A stretch of DNA of 64,000 nt. It comes from Candidatus Ideonella esbjergensis. Its GTDB lineage: Bacteria; Pseudomonadota; Gammaproteobacteria; Burkholderiales; Burkholderiaceae_C. A program made the translations under genes and the position numbers. The notes under the pieces were generated by a model. The model was given only the letters and a program-made list of their open reading frames with translations. It made no database searches and had not been told where the DNA came from. Of the stretch, positions 25,359-33,942 are shown piece after piece; the first letter of the stretch is position 1; each line of letters begins with the position of its first letter. The DNA lies in contig JADJLP010000002.1 in the NCBI GenBank assembly GCA_016710065.1, forward strand, positions 620,001 through 684,000, read 5' to 3'.

Positions 25359-25987
25359 AGGGTGACACGGCGGCCATGATGAGCCGCCGCACCTGCTTGG
25401 GGTGGGGCGTGGCCACGCAGCTGGCACCCTGGCCCGGTCCGGCTTGGGCCGGCGGACAGGCTGAAGAACCCTTGGCCGATGCGGTGCGCACGGCCCTGTC
25501 GGCCGCCATCTCCAACCCGGCACCGCCCAAACCCGCTTTCACCAACATCGAAGAGCGCCTGGCCTATCTGCGTTGGCAGGGGACCATGAGCGAGCAGCTC
25601 AAGCGCCGCAAATCAGAACTGCAAACGCGCCTGGAGTTTCTTGACACCATTTGGTACGAGAGCAAGCGTGCCGGCCTGGAACCCGCCCTGGTGCTGGGCC
25701 TGGTGCAGGTGGAAAGCGGCTTTCGCAAGTACGCCATCAGCGTGGTGGGCGCGCGCGGCTACATGCAGGTGATGCCCTTCTGGGCGCGGCTGATTGGCGA
25801 TGGCGATGCGGCCAAGCTTTTCCACATGCAAACCAACCTGCGCTTTGGCTGCGTCATCCTGCGCCATTACCTGGAGCGCGAGAAGGGCGACATGTTCCTG
25901 GCGCTGGGCCGCTACAACGGCAGCCGTGGCAAGCCCGAGTACCCGAATGCCGTGTTTGCGGCGCGCAAGCAGTGGCTGATCGCCTGA
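25355..25987 (+). CDS. Lytic transglycosylase (SLT fold)
   Basis: A 210-residue protein that cleaves peptidoglycan glycan strands in the periplasm. The catalytic Glu lies in LVQVESGFRKYAIS, followed by GARGYMQVMPFWARLIG and a later LALGRYNGSRGKPEYPNAV, the usual SLT family 1 motifs. A signal peptide with Arg-Arg near its start (MSRRTCLGWGVATQLAPW) raises the possibility of Tat export. The ATG at 25355 overlaps the proS stop; the ATGs at 25376 and 25379 are also possible. Confidence 0.88.
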   Translation: MKGDTAAMMSRRTCLGWGVATQLAPWPGPAWAGGQAEEPLADAVRTALSAAISNPAPPKPAFTNIEERLAYLRWQGTMSEQLKRRKSELQTRLEFLDTIWYESKRAGLEPALVLGLVQVESGFRKYAISVVGARGYMQVMPFWARLIGDGDAAKLFHMQTNLRFGCVILRHYLEREKGDMFLALGRYNGSRGKPEYPNAVFAARKQWLIA

Positions 25988-26572
25988 TCACAGCCCCTGC
26001 CAGCGTTGCGGCGCGGAGGAAGAAACGCCGAGCATTTCGATGACACGCTCCACCGTGTCGGCCACCATCTCGTCAATGCTTTGGGGCTGGTGGTAGAAGG
26101 CCGGCAGTGGCGGGAAGATGACGCCACCCATCTCGGTCACGGCCGTCATGTTGCGCAGGTGGGCCAGATTGAAGGGCGTTTCGCGCACCATCAGCACCAG
26201 GCGGCGGCGCTCCTTCAGCGTCACGTCGGCCGCGCGGGTGAGCAGGTTGTCGCCAAAGCCGTGGGCAATGGCCGCCAGGCTCTTCATCGAGCAGGGCGCC
26301 ACCACCATGGCATGCGCGGGGTGGCTGCCGCTGGCAATGCAGGCCCCCACGTCGGCTATGGCGTGGTGTTCGTCGGCCAGCGCTTCCAGTGCGCTGCGGT
26401 CCAACCCCAGCTCATGGTGGGCATTGAGCACGCCGGCGGGTGTGACCACCAGATGTGTGTACGCGCCCAACTCGCGCAGGCGCCTGAGCAGGCCCACGCC
26501 ATAGCAGGCCCCCGATGCGCCGGTGATGCCGACGATGATGACGGGGCGCACCGCAGCGGCTGTCTGCGGCAT
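25988..26572 (-). CDS. ubiX: Flavin prenyltransferase UbiX
   Basis: A 194-residue enzyme that prenylates FMN to make the cofactor of UbiD decarboxylases in ubiquinone synthesis. The N-terminal FMN site is VGITGASGACYGVGLL. VVAPCSMKSLAAIAHGFGDNLLTRAADVTLKERR and the MRETPFNLAHLRNM segment are signature regions. The start at 26572 (MPQTAAAV) lies 5 bp after the grxD stop. Its end meets the convergent transglycosylase gene with no gap. Confidence 0.94.
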   Translation of the reverse strand: MPQTAAAVRPVIIVGITGASGACYGVGLLRRLRELGAYTHLVVTPAGVLNAHHELGLDRSALEALADEHHAIADVGACIASGSHPAHAMVVAPCSMKSLAAIAHGFGDNLLTRAADVTLKERRRLVLMVRETPFNLAHLRNMTAVTEMGGVIFPPLPAFYHQPQSIDEMVADTVERVIEMLGVSSSAPQRWQGL

Positions 26573-26577
26573 GTGGC

Positions 26578-26889
26578 TCAGGCGCCCAGCGCCTGTTGCA
26601 GCTCGCCGGCCTGGTACATCTCCATCATGATGTCCGAGCCACCTACGAACTCGCCGTTGATGTAGAGCTGCGGGATCGTGGGCCAGTTGGCATAGTCCTT
26701 GATGCCCTGGCGTATGCCTTCGTCTTCCAGCACGTTCACGGTGGTCAGGTCGCTGACGCCGCAGGCCTTGAGCACCTGCACGGCGCGGCCGGAAAAGCCG
26801 CATTGCGGAAACTGGGCGGTGCCCTTCATGAACAGGACCACCTTGTGGCCCTTGACGATTTCATCGATGCGTTGCTGCACGTCGCTCAT
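26578..26889 (-). CDS. grxD: Monothiol glutaredoxin GrxD (Grx4)
   Basis: A 103-residue monothiol glutaredoxin that carries and transfers [2Fe-2S] clusters with glutathione. The active site is CGFS in GTAQFPQCGFSGRAVQ. WPTIPQLYINGEFVGGSDIMMEM holds the glutathione-binding loop. The ATG at 26889 gives the canonical start MSDVQQRIDEIV. It sits between prmC and ubiX on the minus strand. Confidence 0.97.
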   Translation of the reverse strand: MSDVQQRIDEIVKGHKVVLFMKGTAQFPQCGFSGRAVQVLKACGVSDLTTVNVLEDEGIRQGIKDYANWPTIPQLYINGEFVGGSDIMMEMYQAGELQQALGA

Positions 26890-26986
26890 GGCTGCTGACT
26901 CTCGGTAGTGGTGCAAAACGCGATTGTCGTGCAAGCCGGGCACGCGCACAGGCCATGGGGGTATCAAACTGGATACGGAATCAGCG

Positions 26987-27823
26987 TCAGTCGGGCCAGC
27001 GGCCGCCGGTGCAGCGTTCTTGCTGGCCCAGGTCGCGCCGCGTGGCCACTTGCTCAAAGCTAGCGGCCTGCAGCAAGGCGCGCACGGCGGCTGCCTGGTC
27101 CCAGCCGTGCTCCAGCAGCAGCCAGGCGCCAGGCAACAGGTGAGCAGCCGCATCGGCCACGATGCGGCGGATGGCGTCCAGGCCGTCAGGGCCAGATGCC
27201 AGCGCCTGCAAGGGCTCGTGGCTCAGCGCCGCCAGATGCGGGTCGCCCTCGGCGATATAGGGCGGGTTGCTCAGTGCCAGGGCGAAGCGCTGGCCGGCCA
27301 CGGCTTGCCACCAGTCGCTGGGCCGGAATTCCACCGCCAGGTTCAGCGCCCGCGAATTGGCCTGGGCCTGGGCCAGCGCCTCGGAACTGGCGTCCAGCGC
27401 CAGCATGTGGGCCGAGGGCCAACGGTGCTTCACGGCCAGTGCGATGGCGCCGCTGCCGGTGCCCAGGTCGATCACCTTCGGCACGGCCTGCGCCGCCAGA
27501 TCGGCGGCCAGCAGTTCCAGCGCCCAGTCAACCAGGGTTTCCGTGTCGGGGCGGGGCACCAGAACGGCGGGGCTCACGTGCAGTTTCAGGCCGTGGAAAT
27601 CACGCTCGCCCACCAGGTAGGCAAAGGGCTCGCCAGCCACGCGGCGCTGAACCAGGCCCTGCCACACGCCCACCATATCGGCAGGCAAGCTTTGATCTTC
27701 ATGGGTCAGCATCCAGGTGCGGCCCTGCCCAAGCACATGCCCAAGCAGCCATTGGGCGTCCAGCCGGTCCAGCCCGAGCGAGGCGGCCTCTGCCAGGGCT
27801 TGAGCCACGGTGAGGCGGTTCAT
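26987..27823 (-). CDS. prmC: Release factor glutamine methyltransferase PrmC (HemK)
   Basis: A 278-residue SAM-dependent enzyme that methylates the GGQ glutamine of release factors. An N-terminal helical domain precedes the methyltransferase domain with motif I VIDLGTGSGAIALA and the catalytic NPPY (ALSNPPYIAEGD). The ATG overlaps the prfA stop as ATGA, so it is coupled to its own substrate's gene. Confidence 0.96.
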   Translation of the reverse strand: MNRLTVAQALAEAASLGLDRLDAQWLLGHVLGQGRTWMLTHEDQSLPADMVGVWQGLVQRRVAGEPFAYLVGERDFHGLKLHVSPAVLVPRPDTETLVDWALELLAADLAAQAVPKVIDLGTGSGAIALAVKHRWPSAHMLALDASSEALAQAQANSRALNLAVEFRPSDWWQAVAGQRFALALSNPPYIAEGDPHLAALSHEPLQALASGPDGLDAIRRIVADAAAHLLPGAWLLLEHGWDQAAAVRALLQAASFEQVATRRDLGQQERCTGGRWPD

Positions 27824-28902
27824 TGCCCGGTCTCCAGCGCTGCCAGTTGCTGCTGCGCCCGGGCCGCCCGCAAGGCCGCAATCACCTCAGACAAATCACC
27901 TTCGAGGATGTGGGCAAGTTTGTAAAGCGTGAGGTTGATGCGGTGGTCGGTCAGCCGGCCCTGCGGGAAGTTGTAGGTGCGGATGCGGTCGGAGCGATCG
28001 CCCGAGCCCACCAGGGCCTTGCGCGTGGCGGCCTCCTTGGCCTGGCGTTCGCTGCGTTCGCGGTCTTGCAGGCGGGCCTGCAGCACGGCCAGGGCCTTGG
28101 CCTTGTTGCGGTGCTGCGAGCGGTCGTCTTGGCACTCGGCCACCAGTCCGGTGGGGATGTGGGTGACGCGGATGGCGCTGTCGGTCTTGTTGATGTGCTG
28201 GCCGCCGGCACCGCTGGCGCGGAAGGTGTCGATGCGCAGGTCGGCCGGGTTCAGTGTGACCTCGGCCGCCTCATCCGGCTCGGGCATCACCGCCACCGTG
28301 CAGGCGCTGGTGTGGATGCGGCCCTGGGCCTCGGTTTCGGGCACGCGCTGCACGCGGTGGCCGCCGGATTCGAACTTCATCTGCTCGTACGCGCGCGGGC
28401 CTTCAAAGCGCAGCACCAACTCCTTGTAGCCGCCCAGGTCGGAGGCGTTCTCGCTCATCACCTCTGTCTTCCAGCCCTGGCGCTCGGCGAAGCGCAAGTA
28501 CATGCGGGCCAGATCGGCCGCGAAAAGGGCAGATTCCTCGCCACCGGTGCCGGCACGGATTTCAACGAAGGCATTGCGCTCGTCGTCCGGGTCGCGCGGC
28601 AGCAGGGCGGTTTGCAGTTGCGTGCCCAGCGTCTCGATACCAGCCTGGGCGCAGGCGATTTCCTCGCGCGCCATCTCGGCCATCTCAGCGTCGTCCAGCA
28701 GGGCCTGGGCATCGGCCAGGTTGGCCTCGTGCTGCTCGTAGCGCGTGAACAGCCCCACCACCTCGGCGGCGTCAGACTGCTCGCGCGATAGCTTGCGGTA
28801 GCGCTGCATGTCGGCGGTGACCTGCGGGTCGGCCAGGTTGGCGTCCAACTCGGCCAGGCGCATGGCAAGGCGTTGCAGTTGTTGCCGGAGCGAGTCTTTC
28901 AT
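27820..28902 (-). CDS. prfA: Peptide chain release factor 1
   Basis: A 360-residue factor that ends translation at UAA and UAG. The catalytic GGQ lies in RASGAGGQHINKTDSAIR, and the stop-codon recognition PxT-type loop precedes it near residues 185-195 (RVPETEAQGRIHTSA). The length equals the family norm. The order hemA-prfA-prmC is widespread in proteobacteria. Confidence 0.97.
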   Translation of the reverse strand: MKDSLRQQLQRLAMRLAELDANLADPQVTADMQRYRKLSREQSDAAEVVGLFTRYEQHEANLADAQALLDDAEMAEMAREEIACAQAGIETLGTQLQTALLPRDPDDERNAFVEIRAGTGGEESALFAADLARMYLRFAERQGWKTEVMSENASDLGGYKELVLRFEGPRAYEQMKFESGGHRVQRVPETEAQGRIHTSACTVAVMPEPDEAAEVTLNPADLRIDTFRASGAGGQHINKTDSAIRVTHIPTGLVAECQDDRSQHRNKAKALAVLQARLQDRERSERQAKEAATRKALVGSGDRSDRIRTYNFPQGRLTDHRINLTLYKLAHILEGDLSEVIAALRAARAQQQLAALETGQ

Positions 28903-28994
28903 GGGGCGGGGCTGTAGGCGAAGAACAGGCGCCGCAAGGGGCGCATGGCGAACGGTCGGCTGGCAGCCAATGCGCCAGCGAACAAGCGTCGTCG

Positions 28995-30308
28995 CTACAG
29001 GCCGCCGTTGCCGGACTCTTCGCCGGCCGGGTTGCGCGAGGTCTGGCGCAGGAACAGGCGCGAGACCACCTCGGCCATCTGGTGGCGCTGCTCGCCTTCG
29101 CTGGAGTGCAACTCGGCCAGCGCGCCGTGCAGCATCTTCTGCGTCAGGCCACGGCTCAGCGCTTCGAGCACCGAGTCGACATCGCTGCCCTTGGCCAGCA
29201 GCTTGCGGGCGCGTGCGATCTCGCCAGCACGCCAGTCATCGGCCTGGCGGTTCAGGGCTTGGATCAGCGGCACGCTGGCGCGCTGATCCAGCCAATGCGA
29301 AAAGCTCTGCACGCCGGCGTCGATGATGGCCTCAGCCTGCTCCACGGCGGCCAGGCGTTTCTCGCCGGCGGTGCGGGTGAGCTCGGTGAGGTCGTCCACC
29401 GTGTAGAGGTAGACGTCGGAGAGCTGCGACACCTCGGGTTCGATGTCGCGCGGCACGGCCAGATCTACCATGAACATGGGGCGGCGGCGGCGGGCCTTGA
29501 GGGCGCGCTCCACGGCACCCAGGCCGATGATGGGCAGCGAACTGGCGGTGCAGGAGATGATGGCGTCGAACTCGTGCAGCCGGCTGGGCAAATCGGCCAG
29601 GCGCATGGCCTGGGCGCCGAAGCGGTTGGCCAGCTTCTCGCCACGCTCGAGCGTGCGGTTGGCCACGGCCATCAGCTTGGGTTCTTTGGCGGCGAAGTGC
29701 GTGGCCACCAGCTCGATCATCTCGCCCGCGCCCACAAACAGCACATTGCACTGGCGCAGGTCTTCGAACAGCTGGCTGGCCAGGCGCACGGTGGCGGCGG
29801 CCATGCTGATGGAGTGGGTGCCGATCTCGGTGGAGGTGCGAACCTCCTTGGCCACCGAAAACGAGCGCTGGAACAACTGGTGCAGCGTGGTGCCCAGGGT
29901 GCCGGCTTCGTCGGCGCCGCGCACGGCCTGCTTCATCTGGCCCAGGATCTGCGGCTCGCCCAGCACCATGGAATCGAGACCCGAGGCCACGCGGAAGGCA
30001 TGGCGTGCGGCTTCGTGGTTCTCCAGCACGTAGGTGTGGTCCAGCAGTTTGTCGCCGCTCACGCCACCATGGGCGGCCAGCCAATCGATGGCCGGACGCA
30101 CCATCTCGCGGCTGCGCAGCGGGTCGGTGGCCACGTAGAGCTCGGTGCGGTTGCAGGTGGAAAGGATGGCGGCCTCGGGCATGGCGCGCATCAGTTGGTC
30201 GCGCAGGCCGCGCAGGGCTGGAGGCAACTGATCGGGCGCGAACGCAAACCGCCCGCGCAAATCCAGCGGGGCGGTGTTGTGGTTCAGACCGAGCGCAAAG
30301 ACACTCAT
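28995..30308 (-). CDS. hemA: Glutamyl-tRNA reductase
   Basis: A 437-residue enzyme of the C5 pathway, reducing glutamyl-tRNA to glutamate-1-semialdehyde with NADPH. The N-terminus MSVFALGLNHNTAPLDLRGR and the catalytic Cys in ILSTCNRTELYVAT are conserved. The NADPH-binding region is VLFVGAGEMIELVATHF, and the C-terminal dimerisation domain is complete. A TATAAT lies only about 7 nt upstream of the ATG with no visible RBS, so the mRNA may be leaderless. Confidence 0.97.
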   Translation of the reverse strand: MSVFALGLNHNTAPLDLRGRFAFAPDQLPPALRGLRDQLMRAMPEAAILSTCNRTELYVATDPLRSREMVRPAIDWLAAHGGVSGDKLLDHTYVLENHEAARHAFRVASGLDSMVLGEPQILGQMKQAVRGADEAGTLGTTLHQLFQRSFSVAKEVRTSTEIGTHSISMAAATVRLASQLFEDLRQCNVLFVGAGEMIELVATHFAAKEPKLMAVANRTLERGEKLANRFGAQAMRLADLPSRLHEFDAIISCTASSLPIIGLGAVERALKARRRRPMFMVDLAVPRDIEPEVSQLSDVYLYTVDDLTELTRTAGEKRLAAVEQAEAIIDAGVQSFSHWLDQRASVPLIQALNRQADDWRAGEIARARKLLAKGSDVDSVLEALSRGLTQKMLHGALAELHSSEGEQRHQMAEVVSRLFLRQTSRNPAGEESGNGGL

Positions 30309-30314
30309 GGGGCA

Positions 30315-30320
30315 ATTATA
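30315..30320 (-). promoter_or_regulatory. Probable -10 box of hemA, very close to the ATG
   Basis: A perfect TATAAT on the minus strand ends 6 nt before the hemA ATG at 30308, so transcription would begin at or next to the start codon. No good -35 at 16-18 bp was found, which lowers confidence. Confidence 0.45.
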
Positions 30321-30380
30321 AAATTGAGGCCTAGGCCGCAGGCCGGAAGATCGTGTGCGCTTGTACGTCCAGCTTGATGG

Positions 30381-30719
30381 ATGTCAAGCCAGGGTCTTTC
30401 TCCGGACGGCCTCACCATCTTGAACTGGACCATCCGCATGGGGCCGTTGGACGCACTGCTGCACATTCTGAACTTCGTCGCGCCGGCCCTGGGCGTGGGG
30501 CTTTTTGCCTCCCTGCTGGCCAAGCTGCTGTGGCGCAAGGAGTTGCGCGCAGCGTCGCTCAAGACCTTGGTGGTGTGGACGGCGGCGGTGGGCATGTTGG
30601 TGTTGGCGGCGGGTTTGGTGGCCTTCGGCCGCGACGGCCGCATGGCGACCTATGGCTTGCTGGTGTTGTCGACCACGCTGGTGCTGTGGTGGAAGGGCTT
30701 TGTCAGACCGCAACGCTGA
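30381..30719 (+). CDS. Small integral membrane protein of unknown function
   Basis: A 112-residue protein with three hydrophobic segments: LHILNFVAPALGVGLFASLLA, TLVVWTAAVGMLVLAAGLVAF and TYGLLVLSTTLVLWWKGF. These are separated by basic loops (KLLWRKELR, GRDGR). ATG 30381 and ATG 30438 (MGPLDALLHIL) are both possible; neither has a strong RBS. Its last 17 bp overlap the 3' end of miaB on the other strand. The membrane pattern supports a real gene; no family was recognised. Confidence 0.6.
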   Translation: MSSQGLSPDGLTILNWTIRMGPLDALLHILNFVAPALGVGLFASLLAKLLWRKELRAASLKTLVVWTAAVGMLVLAAGLVAFGRDGRMATYGLLVLSTTLVLWWKGFVRPQR

Positions 30720-32085
30720 GGGCTTTCTCGCTGGTCAGTACTTCGGCCCGCAGTGAATGCGGGTTGGCGCTGGTGATGGTCACGTCCACCAGTTGCCCGA
30801 TCAGCCGCGCCGAGCCCGCGAAGTTGACGATGCGGTTGCACTCGGTGCGGCCCATCAGCTCATCGGCGTTCTTGCGTGAAGGGCCTTCCACCAGAATGCG
30901 CTGCAGCGTGCCCACGCGGGCGGCGCTGATGGCGCGCACGTTGTCTTCCAACCTGGCCTGCAGCACCTGCAGGCGCTTCAGCTTGACGTCGGCCGGCGTG
31001 TCATCGGCCAGCGAGGCGGCCGGTGTGCCGGGTCGGGCGCTGAAGATGAAGCTGAACGAGGCGTCGAAGCCCACGTCATCAATCAGCTTCATGCTCTTGG
31101 CGTGGTCTTCGTCGGTCTCGCCGGGGAAGCCGACGATGAAATCGGTGGACAGGCTGATCTCGGGCCGCACCGCGCGCAGGCGGCGAATGAGGCTCTTGTA
31201 TTCGACGGCCGTGTAGCCGCGCTTCATGGCCGAGAGGATACGGTCGCTGCCATGCTGCACCGGCAGGTGCACGTGGTTCACCAGTTGCGGCACCTTGGCG
31301 TAAGCGTCGACCAGGCGCTGGCTGAACTCGTTGGGGTGGCTGGTGGTGTAGCGGATGCGCGCTATGCCGGGGATCTCGGCCACGTACTCGATCAGCAGGG
31401 CAAAGTCGGCGATCTCGCCGTCTCCCGCCAAACCGCGGCCCATCTTGCCTCTGTAGGCATTGACGTTCTGCCCCAGCAGCGTCACCTCCTTCACGCCCTG
31501 GTCGGCCAGGCCGGCGATCTCGGTCAGCACGTCCTCGAACGGGCGCGAGACCTCTTCGCCGCGGGTGTAGGGCACCACGCAGTAGGTGCAGTACTTGGAG
31601 CAGCCTTCCATGATGGAGACGAAGGCCGAGGCGCCGTCCTTGCGGGCGGGCGGCAAATGGTCGAACTTCTCGATCTCGGGGAAGCTGATGTCCACCTGCG
31701 AGCGCTTCTGGCGCTGCTGCTGGGCGATCATCTGCGGCAAGCGATGCAGGGTCTGCGGGCCGAACACCAAATCCACATAGGGCGCGCGCTCGATGATGGC
31801 GGCGCCCTCCTGGCTGGCCACGCAGCCGCCCACGCCGATGAGCACACCCTTGTCCTTCAGGTGCTTGACGCGGCCCAGGTCCGAGAACACCTTCTCGGCC
31901 GCCTTCTCGCGGATCGAGCAGGTGTTGAACAGCACCAGGTCGGCCTGCTCCACGTCGTCGGTAGGCTCGTAGCCCTCGGCAGCACGCAGCACATCGGCCA
32001 TCTTGTCCGAGTCGTATTCGTTCATCTGGCACCCGAAGGTGCGGATGAAGACCTTCTTGATGACGGGCACGTTGCTGCCGCTCAT
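30703..32085 (-). CDS. miaB: tRNA-2-methylthio-N6-dimethylallyladenosine synthase MiaB
   Basis: A 460-residue radical-SAM methylthiotransferase acting on i6A37 of tRNAs. The N-terminal UPF0004 domain has three cluster cysteines (TFGCQMNEYDS, NTCSIREKA, GGCVASQEG). The radical-SAM cluster is GCSKYCTYCVVPYTRG, and a TRAM domain ends the protein (RILVEGPSRKN onward). The start overlaps the upstream small gene's stop as ATGA. Confidence 0.97.
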   Translation of the reverse strand: MSGSNVPVIKKVFIRTFGCQMNEYDSDKMADVLRAAEGYEPTDDVEQADLVLFNTCSIREKAAEKVFSDLGRVKHLKDKGVLIGVGGCVASQEGAAIIERAPYVDLVFGPQTLHRLPQMIAQQQRQKRSQVDISFPEIEKFDHLPPARKDGASAFVSIMEGCSKYCTYCVVPYTRGEEVSRPFEDVLTEIAGLADQGVKEVTLLGQNVNAYRGKMGRGLAGDGEIADFALLIEYVAEIPGIARIRYTTSHPNEFSQRLVDAYAKVPQLVNHVHLPVQHGSDRILSAMKRGYTAVEYKSLIRRLRAVRPEISLSTDFIVGFPGETDEDHAKSMKLIDDVGFDASFSFIFSARPGTPAASLADDTPADVKLKRLQVLQARLEDNVRAISAARVGTLQRILVEGPSRKNADELMGRTECNRIVNFAGSARLIGQLVDVTITSANPHSLRAEVLTSEKALSVAV

Positions 32086-32480
32086 GGCTTGGTCCAGCCT
32101 TGGCCGTCGAAGGTCCAGCTGCGGGCTTCTTCCAGCGTCTTTGGCCAGGGCTTTACGGCGGCCTCTTCGTCACGCAGCAGCCACAGGTCGTGCAGTTGGC
32201 CGTTCATGTCCAGCGTGTAGTTCACCACCCATTTCTGGCCCGCCAGGGCGCCGCTCATCTGCAGCATGTTGTTTTGGCCGCGTATGCGGGTGCCAGGCGA
32301 CAGGCGCGCGGCCTGGCTGTTCAGCGTGACCTGGGGGGGCTGGCCAAATTCGACCTCGCCACGCAGCGCGAAGCGGGGGAAGTTGCGGATGGCTTGAGCC
32401 TGGGCCAGCGAGGCGCCTGCCAGCAGGGCAGCGCCGACAACGAGTGCGGCGCGGCGGGGGATGAAGGCACAGCAGTTCAT
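32082..32480 (-). CDS. Small secreted protein of unknown function
   Basis: A 132-residue protein with a signal peptide (RRAALVVGAALLAGASLAQAQA). The mature part is about 95 residues, with FALRGEVEFGQPPQVTLNSQAARLSPGTRI and a C-terminal Trp-rich segment (LWLLRDEEAAVKPWPKTLEEARSW). ATG 32480 is used because it places the signal peptide correctly; the frame opens nine codons earlier. It is coupled to miaB by an ATGA overlap, an arrangement I infer is conserved. Confidence 0.75.
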   Translation of the reverse strand: MNCCAFIPRRAALVVGAALLAGASLAQAQAIRNFPRFALRGEVEFGQPPQVTLNSQAARLSPGTRIRGQNNMLQMSGALAGQKWVVNYTLDMNGQLHDLWLLRDEEAAVKPWPKTLEEARSWTFDGQGWTKP

Positions 32481-32504
32481 GGTGTGTATCCAGGGGCTGT
32501 GAAA

Positions 32505-32536
32505 CAAAACGGCCCCAGACGAGATCGCCTGGGGCC
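32505..32536 (-). terminator. Intrinsic terminator after tRNA-Met
   Basis: On the minus strand GGCCCCAG, a 10-nt loop and CTGGGGCC are followed by GTTTTGTTT. It starts 9 nt past the tRNA 3' end and should separate the tRNA from the downstream secreted-protein/miaB pair. Confidence 0.8.
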
Positions 32537-32544
32537 GGGTGTTC

Positions 32545-32621
<77 letters not shown>

Positions 32622-32632
32622 TTGAGCCAAAA

Positions 32633-32638
32633 ATTATA
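32633..32638 (-). promoter_or_regulatory. Probable -10 box of the tRNA-Met promoter
   Basis: TATAAT on the minus strand, 11 bp before the mature tRNA 5' end. A 13-bp near-palindrome, CCAGAAATTCTGG (32640-32652), occupies the spacer. No clear -35. Confidence 0.5.
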
Positions 32639-32672
32639 ACCAGAAATTCTGGATGGCTTGAAAACCGCCTGG

Positions 32673-33926
32673 TCAGATTGCGGCAGGGTTCTCCAGCAGC
32701 AACGCGATACCTTGGCCGCCGCCGATACAGGCCGAAGCCACTGCGTAGCGCTGGCCTGCGTGCTGCAACTGGCGCGCAGCGGTGATGGCCAGGCGTACGC
32801 CCGAGGCGGCCAGTGGGTGCCCCAACGCAATGGCGCCGCCGTTCACGTTCAGCTTGGCCGGGTCCAGCGCCAGCTCGCGCTGCACGGCCAGCGTCTGGGC
32901 GCCCTGGGCTTCGTTCACTTCCACAAAGGCGATGTCGGTCAGCGTCAGCCCTACGCGCTGCAACAGCAAACGGATGGCCGGGGCCGGGCCTATACCCATG
33001 GTTTCTGGCGGTACGCCCACCACGGCGGTGGCCAGCACGCGGGCCAGCGGCGCGCGGCCCCAGTCGCGCGCCAGGGCACCACCCGCAAGCAATGCGGCGG
33101 CGGCACCATCGGTCAGGCCCGAGCTGTTGCCGCCGGTCTGCACACCGTCGGGGTAGATGGCGCGCAGCTTGGCCAGTACCTCGGGTGGTGAGAGGCGCGG
33201 GTGGGTGTCGCGGTCGGCCACGGCGTGCTTGGCGGCCAGGCGAATGCCGCGCGACTTGTAGCCGGCCAGCTCGAACTTCTCGCTTACCACGGGCACGATC
33301 TCGCCCGCGAGAAAGCCGCTCTCCTGGGCCGCCACGGCGCGGGCGAAGGACTGCGAGGCGAAGGCGTCCACCTCTTCGCGTGTGATGCCGTACTGCGTGG
33401 CCAGGTTCTCGGCGGTCTGGATCATGGTGATGCCAGCGGCCGGGTCGTACAGCATCTCCCACAGATGGTCCTTGAAACCCAGCGGTGCACCGAGCTTGAA
33501 GCCTTGGCGATGGTCGAAGGCCATGATGGGGTTGCGGGACATCGATTCCGTTCCCACCACCAGGGCCAGGCTGGCCGTACCATGGCTGAGCTGCTCGCCA
33601 GCCTGGCGGAACAGCTCGAAGCCTGTGCCGCAGATGCGCTGCACCATCAGCGCCGGCACGTGCTGCGGCACGCCGGCATACAGGCCGATGTGGCGCGGCA
33701 GGAAGAACTGGTCGAAGTCGCCCGGCGCCATGCTGCCGGTCAGCACCGAGTCGACCTGGGCGGGGGCGATGCCGCTGCGGGCCAGCACCTCGCGAGCCAC
33801 CTTGATGCCCAGGTCGGTGGGCGAGACGTCGGCCAGGGCGCCGCAGTAGTCCACCAGCGGTGTGCGCAGGCCGTCCAGCAGCCACACGTCGTTGAAAGCG
33901 TTGAAGTGACCTTGCGAGGGGCTCAT
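32673..33926 (-). CDS. Acetyl-CoA C-acyltransferase (thiolase)
   Basis: A 417-residue thiolase. The acyl-accepting Cys lies in LMVQRICGTGFELFRQ, the catalytic His in NGGAIALGHPLAASGVR, and the second Cys in VASACIGGGQGIALL. EVNEAQGAQ replaces the usual EVNEAFAAQ, a small deviation next to the active site. I chose ATG 33926 because GGAGACGACG lies just before it; the ATG four codons earlier has no RBS. It is 16 bp after the feruloyl-CoA-synthetase-like gene, so the pair should act together, perhaps releasing acetyl-CoA from an aromatic or beta-keto acyl-CoA. Confidence 0.9.
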   Translation of the reverse strand: MSPSQGHFNAFNDVWLLDGLRTPLVDYCGALADVSPTDLGIKVAREVLARSGIAPAQVDSVLTGSMAPGDFDQFFLPRHIGLYAGVPQHVPALMVQRICGTGFELFRQAGEQLSHGTASLALVVGTESMSRNPIMAFDHRQGFKLGAPLGFKDHLWEMLYDPAAGITMIQTAENLATQYGITREEVDAFASQSFARAVAAQESGFLAGEIVPVVSEKFELAGYKSRGIRLAAKHAVADRDTHPRLSPPEVLAKLRAIYPDGVQTGGNSSGLTDGAAAALLAGGALARDWGRAPLARVLATAVVGVPPETMGIGPAPAIRLLLQRVGLTLTDIAFVEVNEAQGAQTLAVQRELALDPAKLNVNGGAIALGHPLAASGVRLAITAARQLQHAGQRYAVASACIGGGQGIALLLENPAAI

Positions 33927-33942
33927 CGTCGTCTCCATGGGT

